Part shown: piece by piece, positions 11,874 to 25,681 of the stretch
How positions within the stretch are numbered: position 1 is the stretch's first letter
How the letters are laid out: each line of letters starts with the position of its first letter
DNA from: Patagioenas fasciata
Taxonomy: Eukaryota; Chordata; Aves; Columbiformes; Columbidae
Reading direction: 5' to 3'
NCBI RefSeq assembly: GCF_037038585.1
Contig: NC_092521.1
Location: forward strand, 72,220,898-72,284,897
Length of the DNA: 64,000 bases
Position numbers and translations under genes: made by a program
The notes under the pieces: model-generated
Told to the model about the DNA's origin: nothing
Databases searched by the model: none
Seen by the model: only the letters and a program-made list of their open reading frames with translations

Positions 11874-14800
11874 TTATTTAATTTCATGAAAAATAGATAA
11901 TTTGAGGTGTAGAATGTTTAGTAAAAGATATGCAGAACAAGTCAAAGAAACACATTTGTAAGTAATCTTTTATCCTGTCTTCAAACAACTCTCTAATATC
12001 TATGCTTTAAAACATAGTTATGTTTTATAGCTAGAGAACACTGTATGCCAGGGGAGGTGCAGGGGAGTTTCCCGAGTGGATTACCACCTACATTTTATAG
12101 TCAGCACAGTGTTTTGAGCAGTTGATACAGCACTGGAAAGAGAACCTCAGGAATAAATACCTTTCTTTTTAAGACAATGCAGTTTTTATCAGAACTACTG
12201 CAGTAGGAGTTTTATTGGTTTTTAAGGGTTTCCTGCCCCCAAAATAAGAGGGAAGAACACAGCGTTTGTAGCAGAAAAGATACTGTAGGCTTCCTTAGCA
12301 ATGGGGAGAAATTAATTAATAGGGAAAGGAGAAATTTTCATAAATATATATTAGGAGACGGGCAAGATCCTTCCCCAGCCCACACTGAAACCCAATAATT
12401 GGAAAAAAGAAAAAAGAAAGAAAAAATCAGAAATGCTGAGAACTTGGTGAGGAGAGGACACATTCTGCCATTAAAAATGTTTATACCAGAGTTTTGCATG
12501 AATTTTTGAGCTTAGGTCAGTTCTCTGGGTTTGAAAAAGAGAATTCATGTTGGTGTGTCCATTAGAAACCAAAACTAGGAAGAGAAACCTAGATAGAAAT
12601 GTATGTCAATCAAAGGCAGAAACTATTGTAGCAATCCATCACCATTTGCTTTGTACAATAAGCCAGAGCAGTGACAGTCAAGCCAGACTAGCAATAATGA
12701 AAACCAGGACCCAAGGAAAAAAATATGAACATGCTTGTTTCTAATCTGATTTATCTCATTATGTTTATCTAAGTGGTGTTCATGTTGCAGCACTTATTCC
12801 AAATCATAAGTAGAGTCTAATCTTGTAATGTGGAAATGTTGTGTCTCTTGTTTACAGTATGATGATCTGTATTTCTGTTATCACATGTAATGTATGGTTT
12901 ACTATTCTATGATTCTTTTTTTAAACATATTTCTGAACACTTAAAAGTCAAACCCTAAGTGAGACTAGGAAATACTGAAAATACTTAGAATAATTTAGTC
13001 TTAAAGAACACGTTGAAGCTGGCCACTCAAAATGGCACTCAGTGTTTCAGACTGCTTTTGAAAATCTATCCCTGTTACTGAAAAGAGTTTCAGAGGATAA
13101 GAAGAGGAGGAACTGTAAGCAGACAACCACTAATAACCTTGTTCATGCCTTAGAGGTGTCTCATTTTGTTTTGTTTCTGAAGTCAAAACCTGATTTGATA
13201 ACTTGTGTGTGCATATCTGCAGTAAATAGTTTTTCTTTCTTATCAATGCGTATCTCCAAAAGATTGCCCAGAATGTAAGCATAGATCCCTAGAATATTTG
13301 AGGATTACTGAACTTCTCATTTTCCAGTGTGAATTTTACTTCTTCAAAAGTAGTGCATTGCATATAGAGTTCCTGCAGGGAACATTGACCTTTTGTAGTC
13401 CTGGAGATGGTAAGTTGTAGACTCCTGCTCCACAAAGCCTTAGTTCAGGAGTATGTTTTGGTGTCTTTGTTACATTGCAGAATGCCCAAGAAGCAGACAT
13501 TGAATGTAGTGCTGTTGTCTATACAATAAATTAGATTCATCATATGCATTTTACACTTCATTGCCACTCTGCCAAATAATCTCTTCCTAACTGAGGATAT
13601 AATGGCTTCCTTGAGCAATGAATTTAATTTCCTTTTCCCCTTTTTTAGAAATGAAAAGTTTGACTTTCATCACCGACCAGAAAACATGTGTTGTGTTGCA
13701 TAATGAAACAGACTAACTTTAAGGCAAGCTTTAATGTCCACAATATCATGACCCTAAGTAAGTATAAATTTGGGATGTATAGAGAATGCAAAAGAAAAGT
13801 AGCTAGATTTTAATGAGCCACACAGCATTTCTTCAAGTCTTGGGATTCTGGAGAGATTAAGTACTTCCCCGTAATGCTTTAAGCAGAAGACTCCTCATTG
13901 GTTATCGTTAAAGAATGAAACAGAGTAATTTTTTTTTAAAATGTTTTTCCTAATTCATCTTTCATTATAATTAAATATACCTGGTTATACCTATGCAGAA
14001 ATGAGGAGGAAAAGTAAATGCACATTAAAAAAAAATAATGCTTAAAACTAGAGTAATGCCTTAGATGCTAAATTCCAAAAGGAATGCCGTTGTATATGAA
14101 GATTTTATTGGCATTCACTTAGAATGACCTGAATAATTTATTGATGCCTTTCTGCTTGTCTGTAATGCATTCTGATACATCCATAATAAAGCATTAATGT
14201 CCGCATTGGAAATGGTAGTAGGAGTAAAAGTGTCTCTCTCATATTAAATATATCTTGTATTATAAAAAACTGGGAGTTTCATAAAGGTGACTATAAATTA
14301 TGAGCTTTGAAATGCAGAGAGTTGATGACAAATGAAAATCAGTGGTAAATTCTACAGCAAATAAGGATAAGGACAAGAAGAAGCATTTTAGTTTCTCTAG
14401 GTGAAAAATTGCTTAGCTTTGATTTAGATAGGTTGCTAAGAAGGGAGAGCAATGATTCAGAAGGCAGGTATGTTTGAATAAATACTAAGTTAGTGTTTGC
14501 AGAAAGGCTCTCGATGGTGTTTTCACGTCTCCAAGTTGAGTGTACATTCTAGTTCAAGAGTGTCTAGAGTTGGTATTGAAGAGCTTTAGATCAAAGTATC
14601 TAGAGTTGGTATCAGACTCAAAATGTATGTTTGAGGTATTTAATAAAAATAACTTAAATAGAAAAGGAGAAATTACTGGGATTCAGAAGTCCCAAGATGT
14701 AAAACATCAGGGGTGGGGGTGAACTTCTGCAGATGCCACCTTGTGTCTGTTCTGGCTCCATCCCCTCTTAACGATCTGTTTTTTTGGCTCTGTGTGATCC

Positions 14801-17337
14801 AGGTTCCTTAAATCATCATTTCCTGCATGCCATGGCTGAGTATGGTTGCATGAGCAACTTGTAGCAACAAACTGGTTGTGAACTTGCATTTCAGATGAGA
14901 GTCTGTGGCACACAAGTGACACCCATCCATTGTCTTACTGCTCTGCAGTGTTTCTTGAGTGCCTTGTTCAGTGCGCTCCCTCCCTTTCTGACCTTCATCA
15001 ACTGTTTAGGGAGATTAGGACCAGGCTTCAAACCTGAGAATGGGGGATAAATTCAAAAAGATGCTACATGGTTAGCTGGTTTCCCTTCAGATCTCAGGCC
15101 TATAGTTTCTTGTTTAGCTATGAAAATAAAATAATTCTGAAGGAATTTTACAGTCAAGGATCTAGAAAGAATTAACAAGATAGTTCTCTGAGTTAGGGTT
15201 ACCAGTGTATAAGATGTTTTACAATACTGACGATGTTCCAGATAATGAGAAAACAGGTCAAGAAAACCAAAGAGCTAATGTCCCAAATGCCTCTGTGACA
15301 CTTTCTGCCTGTTGCTGAAGTGTTTTGATGCAGCAAAAATCAGTATTGAAACAGAACAAGTTGCAAAGTAATATTATACAATTTGTCTCTGACTTTTTTG
15401 TTTTCTGAGGGCCTAATTTTATCAAAACTACATGTTTTTTTTTTTTTTGTGTGTGTGTGTTTTTTATTAAATATAAATGATCTTCAAAACTAGATGGTAT
15501 AGATAGATTAGGGACTACAGCAAGTGGTATTTCACAACCCATAAGGCAAGTGAAACTGTAAGGTCAAGAAGAGGAACTGTTAGACATTGTGGAAAGACTA
15601 AATAAAATTGTAGCCATTATCCAGTGTGTTTTCATTGCATATGCCTCAAAATCTTAAAAAATACAAACAAACAAAACCCCAGCAGCACAAAATGCACAAA
15701 GCTTTTAAAATATCTTAGGAGATGACATTGGTTGTGATCACTTTCAGTATTCAATTTAATTATCTTCTAATGCAGTCTATAAAGGTGCTGAGCTCTGACT
15801 TGACAGGCACCATTGGGAAAATAAGTCTTGTAAGAGTATTCAGCTGTAAAGAAATGTATAGCAGTTTTGTCAGATCTTAAAGGTAGCAGATAAGGAAAGA
15901 CTCTTTGCTATTGTAATATGGCAGGAAGTCAACGTTCAACTTAAAATTGCCATTCTTACTTCAACTATTGGAAGAAAAACCCTTGAGAAATGTATTCAAA
16001 GTATCTTCTAAATAACGGACATATGATAAAGGAATTATAATAGAATTCAGTTCTGCAAAATAAAGTTAATTAAAACCATTAACCATTGACTATATTTCAA
16101 TGTAGTTTAAAACAAGAAAAAAGAAAAAAAGGAAAACAAACAAACAAACAAAAACCCAACCACAACTGAATACATAACAGCTTATTAGAGAGTAAAAACT
16201 GTGTGATTTGCACAGTTTTTTTCATTTTTTGTTGCTTCAGCATCCTGGGATGTATTGGAAGACAAGTAGATCACCACATGAGAGAAGAACTGAGTGAGTT
16301 TTAGATCACTGGGATTGTGTAGTCCTAAAACATTCTTGGTTTGTGTACATGAAATAGAAATGGCAATCATTTCACAGAGCTGAAGCAGAATTCAAAGATA
16401 AAGCATAAAAGCAATTTTTGACATTTTGAGGGCCATTGAGGGACATTTTGAGATCACCATTTCTAGGATCTTAGTAGTTCAAAGTGGATGACATAAAAAA
16501 TAGTGGTTTGCTGTGAAATTTAGGAAAAAAACAAAGTGTTGTTCTTCTTATCTACCACAGCCATAAAGAAGGGTAACAATGTAATTTAATGGAAAAATGA
16601 GAAAACACAATCACAAGAACAAGGTTTAGCTGAGAATGTTGCACTCTGTAATTGAAACCATCCCTGTTATACAAGGAAGGATAGACATTAAAGGGTCTGG
16701 CAGACAGTAAAGGAAAAAGACTTTTTTCATTATTAAAAGCCTTATATATTTATTCTTTCCCAAAAGCAGCTGTAAAAGATCACTGAGAAATGCTAGAAGA
16801 CAACATTTTACCTCTCTGAGGAGCAAGATGTGCATTGGCACTGATAGTAAATTCTATATCAAGTAACAAATAAAGAAAGCATTATACTTTGCTGAGTTTG
16901 AAAAAGTTTAGATAGCAGTGTCAGAGTTAGCACTGACATGCACAACACAATTTCAACGCTTGGCATCATGTCTGTCCTCCTCTGTAAAGTGAGATACATT
17001 CACCATCTAGATCAAATATGGCTGAAAATTTGTTAAAAATTGTGGTGTTGCTTACGATATTAGGATATTATTTTGTACAAGTGTGTAGGGTGGTGATTTT
17101 ATTCCTTTTGTACACTTGTGGCCTAAACTTGTAAAGAATGTTGTATATTATAACCTTCATATAAATTAAATTGCCTTTTACAGTTATGTAGAGATGAAGA
17201 CTTAATGACAAAAAAAAAAAAAAAAAAAGGATGAGATGTTTTCCTTTCTTCTCATGCTACTGGAAGTGTTTGCCTTCTGATTTCTGGAAACATAATTATA
17301 ATTCCATTGGTATCTACTATTGGTGAAGATACTAGGA
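11874..17337. other. Long gene-free stretch
   Basis: No gene or transposon was recognised. Simple tracts include T/GT near 15,435-15,465, an AAAC-type tract near 16,130-16,160 and an A run near 17,210-17,228. The block at 14,700-14,990 is less AT-rich but gave no recognisable protein on either strand. Confidence 0.5.
12063..12072 (+). promoter_or_regulatory. NF-kappaB-like decamer (candidate)
   Basis: GGGAGTTTCC fits the GGGRNWYYCC consensus fully. It lies about 190 bp from the CTCF-like motif. Single motifs of this length also occur by chance, so function is not established. Confidence 0.25.
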
Positions 17338-17342
17338 GCTGT
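17338..17342. repeat. Target-site duplication, left copy (GCTGT)
   Basis: It is identical to the five bases at 18,102-18,106 on the other side of the LTR, which fixes both element boundaries. Confidence 0.85.
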
Positions 17343-18101
17343 TGTAACTGGGGCATCCAAAAATCAGTTTAGGGAGGTGATAAGCTCCAAAAAGACTTTA
17401 TTCTAGCCAGAATTGTTTAGCAAACCAACTAGAAATGGGTTTTATCCAAAATTATTCTGCATTCCAGCTGAGGATATTGTTACTGTCTGACCACTTAAGA
17501 ATTATGAGGATCCACAGCACGCATGAACGCACTCACAAGAACAAGAAGCCTCTTTCACTCAAAGGTACCCAGAAGAAATAATCACTTGCTCAGGGTGGAC
17601 AAGGGCTCATTCAAGAAAATATCCATAAGAAAATCATTCACCAAGGAGAAGGCAAGGACACTCAGTCCCAGGAAGTCTCCTTGGATGGTGTCCCTGATCT
17701 AAGGGAAGGGCTCTGTTCACAGACCCACTGCTCCAAGAAGACTACTCAAAGGGGGTCTTCAGCAGGGGCCCCATTTTATAGCCTGGTTGGATATGGCTGT
17801 GGTCATTATGACCATGGTCCAGAAGCTTCTCACCTTCTCTGGGTCTGGGCACTTCTTTCGTTGAGGACTCGGTGTATTGACTGAAGGTCCCCATCCTCCT
17901 CCTCACCAGTCCAGGGGGAGGTGAACGTGAGGAGTCACTGTGCCCCGAGGTGAGATGTGACTGCAGTCACCTTGGCACCAACCAAGGTGCCAATGTGAGG
18001 ACAGACACCGTGGGGCACAGAAGGTCCTAAAGAGCCATCAATTGTCATATTGAAAGGTCTGGATCTTAGTGGGAGTGGGTTCGGGGAGCGCAACTGCCAC
18101 A
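17343..18101 (-). mobile_element. Solo LTR of an endogenous retrovirus, minus strand
   Basis: On the minus strand the element runs from TGTGGCAGTTGCG (ending at 18,101 on the plus strand) to ...CCCCAGTTACA (17,343), giving canonical TG...CA ends. A minus-strand TATA box (TATAAAAT) lies at 17,773-17,780 and AATAAA lies at 17,397-17,402. It is flanked by a perfect 5-bp duplication, GCTGT, at 17,338-17,342 and 18,102-18,106. No internal retroviral genes adjoin it, so it is a solo LTR. A 5-bp duplication is usual for ERVL-type class III elements but is not exclusive to them. Its ends and TATA region resemble the LTR at 49,943-51,154, so the two belong to related families. Confidence 0.88.
17773..17780 (-). 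promoter_or_regulatory. TATA box of minus-strand LTR
   Basis: TATAAAAT on the minus strand is followed by GGGGCCCC. A single copy of the motif that is tandemly expanded in the related LTR at 50.8 kb lies just upstream in LTR orientation. Confidence 0.6.
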
Positions 18102-18106
18102 GCTGT

Positions 18107-21100
18107 CTTCAGTTGTACTGGTGGTGAATCAAACTGATTTCCGTTGGATCTGACATAATAGGGAATTAATTTAACAAAACTGCTAAACAACATTGATTTT
18201 CAAAGAAAAACATAAAAAAACCCACCACCCCCAAAAACACACAAGCCCTCCCCCACCCCCTGACCTCACACTCCAGAACAGCAATTTTACTACTAATTTT
18301 GAATTTTAAATACCTACTTTCAGAGCATCATCTCCACTTTAATGTGAGTATCAACATAGCGTTGGAAAAGTGAAGGTGGGGGTGGGGGGAGCAGTTGTTG
18401 ATATATTTATCCAGCAATGGAAGAGGTGGATTTTTTTAATGGAATTGCAATCCATCCAACTTGTGTATTAACTTATGCTTTCCTAAGGTGGCTGCTTCTT
18501 TCCATTATCTTGAAACTCCCAGTTTCCAACTGTTTGTTCTGCTGTTTTGACTGAAGAGCTTAACTACCTTCAGTTGTCTTCCTCTGCTCTGTGTGGTGTT
18601 ACACCCCTAGAATAGAAAAATTCAAAGAACTGGTATTTTCCCTGTAAATTTAGCTTAATGTATTACTGTAAACTGAACTTTTTATAGACCTGAAATAAAT
18701 ACTCTGGTCTATGAACTGCAGCAGCTCAGTCTGATTGGAATTCTGCTCTGAAACCATAGATTATTAAAAACCTAGCTGTGATGAATGTTTTTTAAAACAC
18801 ATGGATGGCCAAGTCAGAATACCAGTGGTTGATTATATACTGTAGACACAATGTTATGGGTATTGTAAACCCCTAAGTGTTCGGATATAGAATAGAAGTA
18901 TCAGATATTCTGTGAATCTTATTATTTTACTTTAAATTACCTACAGCATATAATAGTCTGCTTGGAGAGCTGGCAAATAGATCTTTTTGGAATTGAAATG
19001 TTTTTTGATAATGTTTCCTCAATGCCCTTTACATGCAACTATTAATCATCTCTCTGACTTGCTCTTTTGGGAGATAAAAGAAATTTTGCTGTGCACACTC
19101 TGATTTCATCTCTATGCTTTAAATAGCTTTTGTTTTTCTTTTCTGAATGTTGCTTAAAAATATGCCGAAGAATTATGTGATCATGCTGTTTCTCATTTGT
19201 ATGCAAGCTGAATTCTCAGGAGCATTTTCTATGTAGTTATAGAAGAAGCTATGGACAAAAAATTCTTTCATTAAAGCCCAAAAACCAAACCTTGCTCTTT
19301 GTAAAAGCCTCTCATTCGCTGTTTCATGGATTCTGTTTTGGTTTAACTGACAAATCATTAGCAAGAAGTCTTATTTTTATTGGAAGAGATCTAATACTAC
19401 TTGTCAAGACACTTTTCCAACTAGTAACTTTAAATAATGAGCTACTGCTGTGCTTCAATGATGCTTTGACCTCATTGTATGAGGGAAGGAAAATGAAAAA
19501 AAAGTCTTTATTTGTTGCATAGGAGTTGTTCAAAACAATTTTAAAATGAATGTCAACAAACTGCGAAAGTATCCTAGTTTGTCTAATTTTAGATCTCTTT
19601 TATTAATGTTAGGGACCAAACGTGTACTAAACTACCAGGCTGTGAAACTTGTCATTTGAATTTGTGAAGTGTGAATCCTAAAGGTATCAAATTTAGAAAA
19701 GAAGAAATCCTCTACACAGTACAAAAAATGATTCTCCTTTATACAGAACAAATTCACTGTCCTTCCTTAAGCAATGAATTCTCAGTCATTAAAGGCTTTC
19801 TAGTATTTAAAGACAGAGTGAGAACACATCACTTTTAAAATGAGAGGAAAGTATGTTTTTACCCAGTTGTCAAAGATACTTAAGAATAGAAAATATACCA
19901 AAGCAAATTGATTAATTTTACACTACATAGGAAAAGGATTATTTTGAATTTCATACAATATTTTCAAACCTCACATAGTCAAGCTTCTTTCAGACTTCTT
20001 ATAGGAAAAGATGAAAAGCAGCAGCAGTGGCATTTTGAGAGCCACCCACGTGTCAAGCTCCAGTGGAAATGGACTTTAAACACGGAAACACACAGAAGAT
20101 AAAACAATCTATCCAATCACTGCATATCTTTTCAAAGATTGTTATTCAATTTTGCCTGAATAATACTGTAGTACTTTTAACTAGAATAATGGAAATTATG
20201 GAAAGTCTTCCCTAAAGAGAAACAAGTGTTTTTTTCCAAACCTATCTGTTTGGTTACAGACAACAATCTTAGTCACATCAACCGGATTCTTGTGCAAGCT
20301 CCTGTGATACCTTCTTGGTTATACAGGGCCAAATTTAATTTTGCAGCAACTTTGTTTACATCTAAAGGTGGAAACTTCTTTCTCTCTGTCTTCTGTTGGT
20401 TTTTCGCTTGAAACAGATTTTGTATATTACATAAAATTCGTTTGAACATGACAAAACCTGGGAAAAAAAAAAAAAAATCATAGTGATCAACCTAAGATAA
20501 ACTCTTCAGCAGCAAAAAAATTGCGTGCATCTATTGCCTTTATTTTTCCTATCACAAAGAAATGCCTGGGCTACAATTACTCCTGAAAGAGATAATAAGA
20601 AATGTTTCTGATTTTTCTTGACCTTGTAGGAAACAAACCAGACATAACTTTCAAGTGTTGCATAAACTAGGTCAGCATAAGAAACAATAAACCAGTGAGA
20701 AAGCTGCCCGGGGTGACTGCATTTGTTGCAGAGGTCTTATTTATCTATCCAGTTTTGCTCTCTCTTGATCAGGTCTGATGTAGCCTCTACCACCTCTGGA
20801 ATGGCAGTCTGCACACTCTCATACAGAATACTTACAACTGCTTTTTTCAGCAGAAACCAGACTATCCAAAGCCTGTACCAAGCCTGAAATATTTTTGTGT
20901 GCATAATTTCCTTCATGATGTTGTGGTTTTTTTCGGTTTGCATGATTCTAATCTGTTTAGATTTGGTTTGCAATAAGAGCTCTGTCTAATTCCATGTTGG
21001 ACAATAGTCCACAGATGGGTTGTGCTTTTTTTTTTTTTTTGTGAACTCAAGTAGGGAACGTTCTTCTGGAAACTTTAGAATAAGGCATGCGCACACATGA

Positions 21101-24100
21101 GAAGTATAGCATTTTATAGGTAGAGTGAAAATTCATTTTTTTAAAGGTTGTCATGAATTCACCTTGGGGCTGACACAAATATTTCATTTTCTCATTCAGT
21201 TACTTAGATCAGATTCTGTGTGGCAGCTGTTTTCAAAAATGTGTTTTTCTCTTGCATCATACTTAATAATAACGAAGTGTATCTTTCGAGATGTACTCAC
21301 TGAAAGTTGGTTTTATATCATGTTTCTAGAAAAATGGAAAAGGTGACATGTCTTTACAGTTCAAACTGTAGTGATATCCATCCCATCTCAAACAAAAATG
21401 TATCCAAATCAAATTGTCTTTGCTAATTCTCAGTCACAAACAGTGCATCCTCCCTGTGCTGACAGCTTTTCTTGGGAATGTAAGGAGAAAAGAGTTCATG
21501 AGGCTGGTGTTGTCCCTAGAAACTTGGTCACATACAATCTGTTCCCTTATGTGCATCCTGCAGTGAAACTGCACTAATCTGTTGGCGTGGATGCAGACAT
21601 TCAGAATGGTCACAGTGGGTCTTCAGCTCAAGATGTTTGTAGAGATGGTTTATGTGACCAGTCATGAAGATATAAGTGTTGGATTATTAAATTGTGTGAG
21701 GGGGAAATGCAGCCCCTCACTGTAAAGCTTATTATAAAGAGCTCTTTGGCCTCTAGATGACACTGTGTACCTAATACTGTACTCAGTCTTTAAGCCAGAA
21801 ATTCCCATCCATCTCTCTCTTCCCTTCTCATTGTAATTAAGAGCAGTTGCTGGCTGTTTTGAGTGAGCATTCACAATCGTGAAAGAAGTAAATGGAAGAA
21901 TGTTGTTGTTATTCAAAACAATTTTTAAAAATGCAAAAAGGGTAAGACTGAAAAGCAAAAGGAATGTTATGATCATGGCTATTTGAATGCTTATTTACAG
22001 CTTTATCACCAAATTTGGGATTGCAGTAATTCATGTTTGGGTTGACATTTCTTCCAATGTCTGGGATGACATGAGGCTGGAGAGAAGGTTCTCCAGCATT
22101 TCTCTTATTGAATGCTTGTTTACAGCCTGGCTTTAAAAAAATTACTTTGAGACAAAAGCTGGCATTCAGGAGCAAAGTATACGTGTAAATATTAAAAAAT
22201 CTTATTGAAAACTGATGGATTTGGAGGGATTTTGCTTTTGGGTTTAGTTGTAAAGTGAACACAAAATTAAAAAAAAAAAAAATCTCAATATGTTTGTTTT
22301 TTTTGTTTTTTTTTTTTTTGTGAAATTAGTGTGTCTAGTACACAATAACTGGTATTTTCCCCTAATGCATTAAAGAGACAGTCTCATGCAATACTAGGAC
22401 TTCTGCTTTGTACTGTACTTGACAGTTATATCTGACAGAGATGAATTGCAGAGGGCAGCATTTAGGACTATCATTCAAGTGTAGTAGAAATGGGATAAAT
22501 CCTTACACCAGCACACTTAAATAATATCACAACCAGAGACGCAAGTGGTAATCCTCACTGACACCTTTTGTGAAGAGCAAAACAATAAATGAAAGAGTAA
22601 GGACTCCAAACTTGAAAAATAAAGAAAAAAAGAAAAACAGTGAAGAGTGGGCTATTGTATAAAACAGATTTGGCTCACACAGAGTAAAGTTAGAACATCA
22701 CTTTTGGCATGGTGACTGTAAGTTTTCCAAGAAAATGAAAGCTTAGGCATTAATTTACTCTAAGTACACCAGCTGCAGGTTTACCAGGGGAACTAGCAAG
22801 TCATACATCTCTCTCTTTAAAGCTAGCTGGTACAGTAGACAAGCTTCTGGATACATGATACTGGAAAAATCATACAGTTACAGTGCCTTTTAGAGCTTGC
22901 ACATACTCTGAAGTTGTGTAATAATTAACTTCATAGCTGATTTCAACTTTTGTGTGTGTGTGAGAAAATATATTCTGAGAGAAATTTCAATCACTAGTTT
23001 GTGTGTGTTGGGAAATATGAAGCTAAGCATCTTGTCAGAGACCATGGGGTTCTGCGCTTCTGCAGGTTTGCATGAGATGAGCTTCATAGCATCTGGCTTG
23101 GATCTAGGTTCAAATTTAATAACTAGCAGTTTTGCCATAGTGGAAAGTAGTAGATTTTCCCTGAGAGGAGATAAGGGAAACATCGAGTTTTTATACTATG
23201 TTAATGAATACAGTATGTATATATATTGCTGGGATATGATTTTAGTTAGTTTGTATGAAATCCTTCCTCGCAATTTTCTTCTCCATGGTGATGGGAGATT
23301 AAAATAATGTTTTAATATTGTAAAACAAACACAGGAAAATATTGTACTTTGAGATGTTTTATATATATTTGATCTTTTACAGGAAAAATGCAATTTAGAT
23401 AAGACTATCTCAGTTTTCTTAATGAGCACCATTTCAGAAATTATTTGTTGACTGATTAGTCAATACCTCTGACCTTAAAATGACAGAAGTTCTGATTTTT
23501 TTTTTTTTAATTCATCTTTACTGCTGAGGATGGGGGAGGCAGTCAAAAGGGTTTTAGACAGCGAAGATGACATATGAAGACCTATTGTGAAACAATGGTT
23601 AACAACACCTAACAAAAGACCTGAAGGTATCGAAAATTTGAGCACATGCATTCAGCACATCTGGATGACATAGATTTATTTATGATACTCGTAGAACCGG
23701 ATAACGAGTGTGCAGAATTACTGTGAAGCACATTCAACAAGTATCAGAGAACAAGAATACTAAGGTAGACTTTAAAGGGTGAAATAGGAATTTAGAAACT
23801 GAAACGCTGGGATATCCAAATAATATAATAAAAAACCATACTGAGATATATGAACAACATTTTCACTTCCTTCCTTAAGAAAATTATGGAAAAATATGAA
23901 AATAAGAAGAGGTAACTATCTTTGGCATAAAAAGGCCTTAAAGCAAAGGGTTAATGTAGTTTCATGAAACCTAAATCATCCTTAATAAGCCTATGGTGAA
24001 GATTCACTGCATATTTAGCTTTTTGCATAAGAACAGCAATTTTTTTTAATTAAAGAGAAAATACCTCGATTTTTTTACTTGGAATACTTTATAAAACTTT

Positions 24101-25233
24101 ACAATTTGTTTTCATGTACATTACTATTTATATGGTATTTCTGTTTCAAATGACCTTTACATAATGATGAACAATGTTCTTATATTTGCATACCAATAAC
24201 AAAAGACAGAGACAACAGAAAGACTGTTGGAAAGGATATCTAACTTCTACAAAATCTCATAAGTCTTATATAATATCATTTTGAATGTTTGGAAAAAGAC
24301 AGCAGATTTTGAATGGAAAGCCTGAATGGTACTACATCAAGAACCATTTAAAAATATTGCTGAGAACAAAACATAATCAGATCAGAAATATGGGCAGGAA
24401 AGCAACAAAATAAGGATCATCTCTTGAAAATGCAGACTCTGGGAAACTGACACAATCTCAGTGGAAGGCAGGAACCTGGGGAAGTATGATGACAAATGAG
24501 ATTTGTGGCTGTTAAGAGGCAGTAAATTAAATACAACTTCAGAATGAAATAGGTAGGTCTTTCTGGGAGGTGCTGGTGTATTTTGCAATGGCATGGTGTA
24601 GGACAGTTATAACTCTATAGGTCTTCACTGCATTTCAAATGTGGCTGATAATTTGAATGCATTTAAATTGAGCCCTGAATAGAAAGGGTCACAACACTGC
24701 CAGGTTTTTTACAGCACATGATATATCCTAGTAAAAATATCTTATAACTCTTCTGAAGTGCTTTTTTTTCCTCTTGATCTTTTTGAGTGATGAAAAGTGA
24801 GGAAGAGGAGAGCAACCTCATCATATATCACATTTTTGCTTTCTCATGTCATCTTAAATTTGTCACTCTTCCTTCAGTTATATTTTCAGTTTTACTAAAG
24901 AGTCATTGTTTGTCGTCACTTCCACTGATAGCCCTGTCAGACCTGTATACATATTTATGGCTCCTTCTTACAACATAATGTTTTACCTGATTGCATAGGT
25001 CATATTCTCTGCGGCTCTGCAGCACCTGGGGCTTAATGCCAAGGTCAGTTCACTGGTGCCCTCTAAGCTTGCACCAAGGAAGGCTCTGACCTCCCAAGAG
25101 ACAGCCTTGAACTTTCTACAGTGCTGCACAAGACAGAGGGGCTACAACTTTGAGGATGGGATCCATATGCGCAGGTGTGATGGAGAGGAGCTGTTGGATG
25201 TGGGGAAGAAGAGTTCTGGCTTTTCCTTCCAGT
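18107..25233. other. Long AT-rich gene-free stretch
   Basis: No gene or repeat family was recognised. There are A or T runs near 20,461-20,477, 21,026-21,041 and 22,265-22,320, and a short GT run near 22,953. The block at 24,990-25,230 next to the CR1 is GC-richer but has no recognisable coding content. A minus-strand open frame at 20,737-20,973 was considered and rejected. Confidence 0.5.
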
Positions 25234-25681
25234 AATCACAGAATCACAGAATGGCTAGAGTTGGAAGGGACCTCTGAGGATCATCTAGTTCAACCCACCT
25301 GCTAAAAGAGGTTCACCTACAGCAGATTGCATAAGAATGCATCCAGGTGGGTTTTGAATGTCTTCAGAGAAGGAAACTCCACAATCTCTCTGGGAAGCCT
25401 GTTCCAGTGCTCTGGCACCCTTGAAGTAAAGAAGTTTGCCTCATATTCAGATGGATTTTCCTATTTTTCAGTCTGTGCCGGTTGCCCCTTGTCCTGTCGT
25501 TGGGCATCACTGAAAGGAGTGTGGTACCACCCTGTTGACATCCACCCTTGAGATATTTATAAACATTAATGAGATCCCTTCTCAGCCTTCTCTAGGATGA
25601 ACAGACCCAGCTCGCTCAGTCTCTCCTCATAAGAAACATTCTCTAGACACTTAGTCATCTTTGTAGCTCTCCCCTGGACTT
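25234..25681 (-). mobile_element. CR1 LINE 3' end, minus strand
   Basis: The plus-strand text AATCACAGAATCACAGAATG followed by …GTTGGAAGGGACCTCTGAGG is the reverse complement of a classic avian CR1 3' end with its octamer tail. The rest is the degraded last part of ORF2: minus-strand reading gives CR1-like SLREWF-type and GLFILEKAE-type fragments with stops. The 5' (upper-coordinate) break falls exactly where the purine satellite begins at 25,682. Confidence 0.92.

Noticed and set aside
20737-20973. Minus-strand frame ending SVQTAIPEVVEATSDLI, with nearby splice-like signals
   Set aside because: The text looks protein-like, but the donor-like GTAAGT falls inside the frame, no homologue came to mind and no second exon was found.
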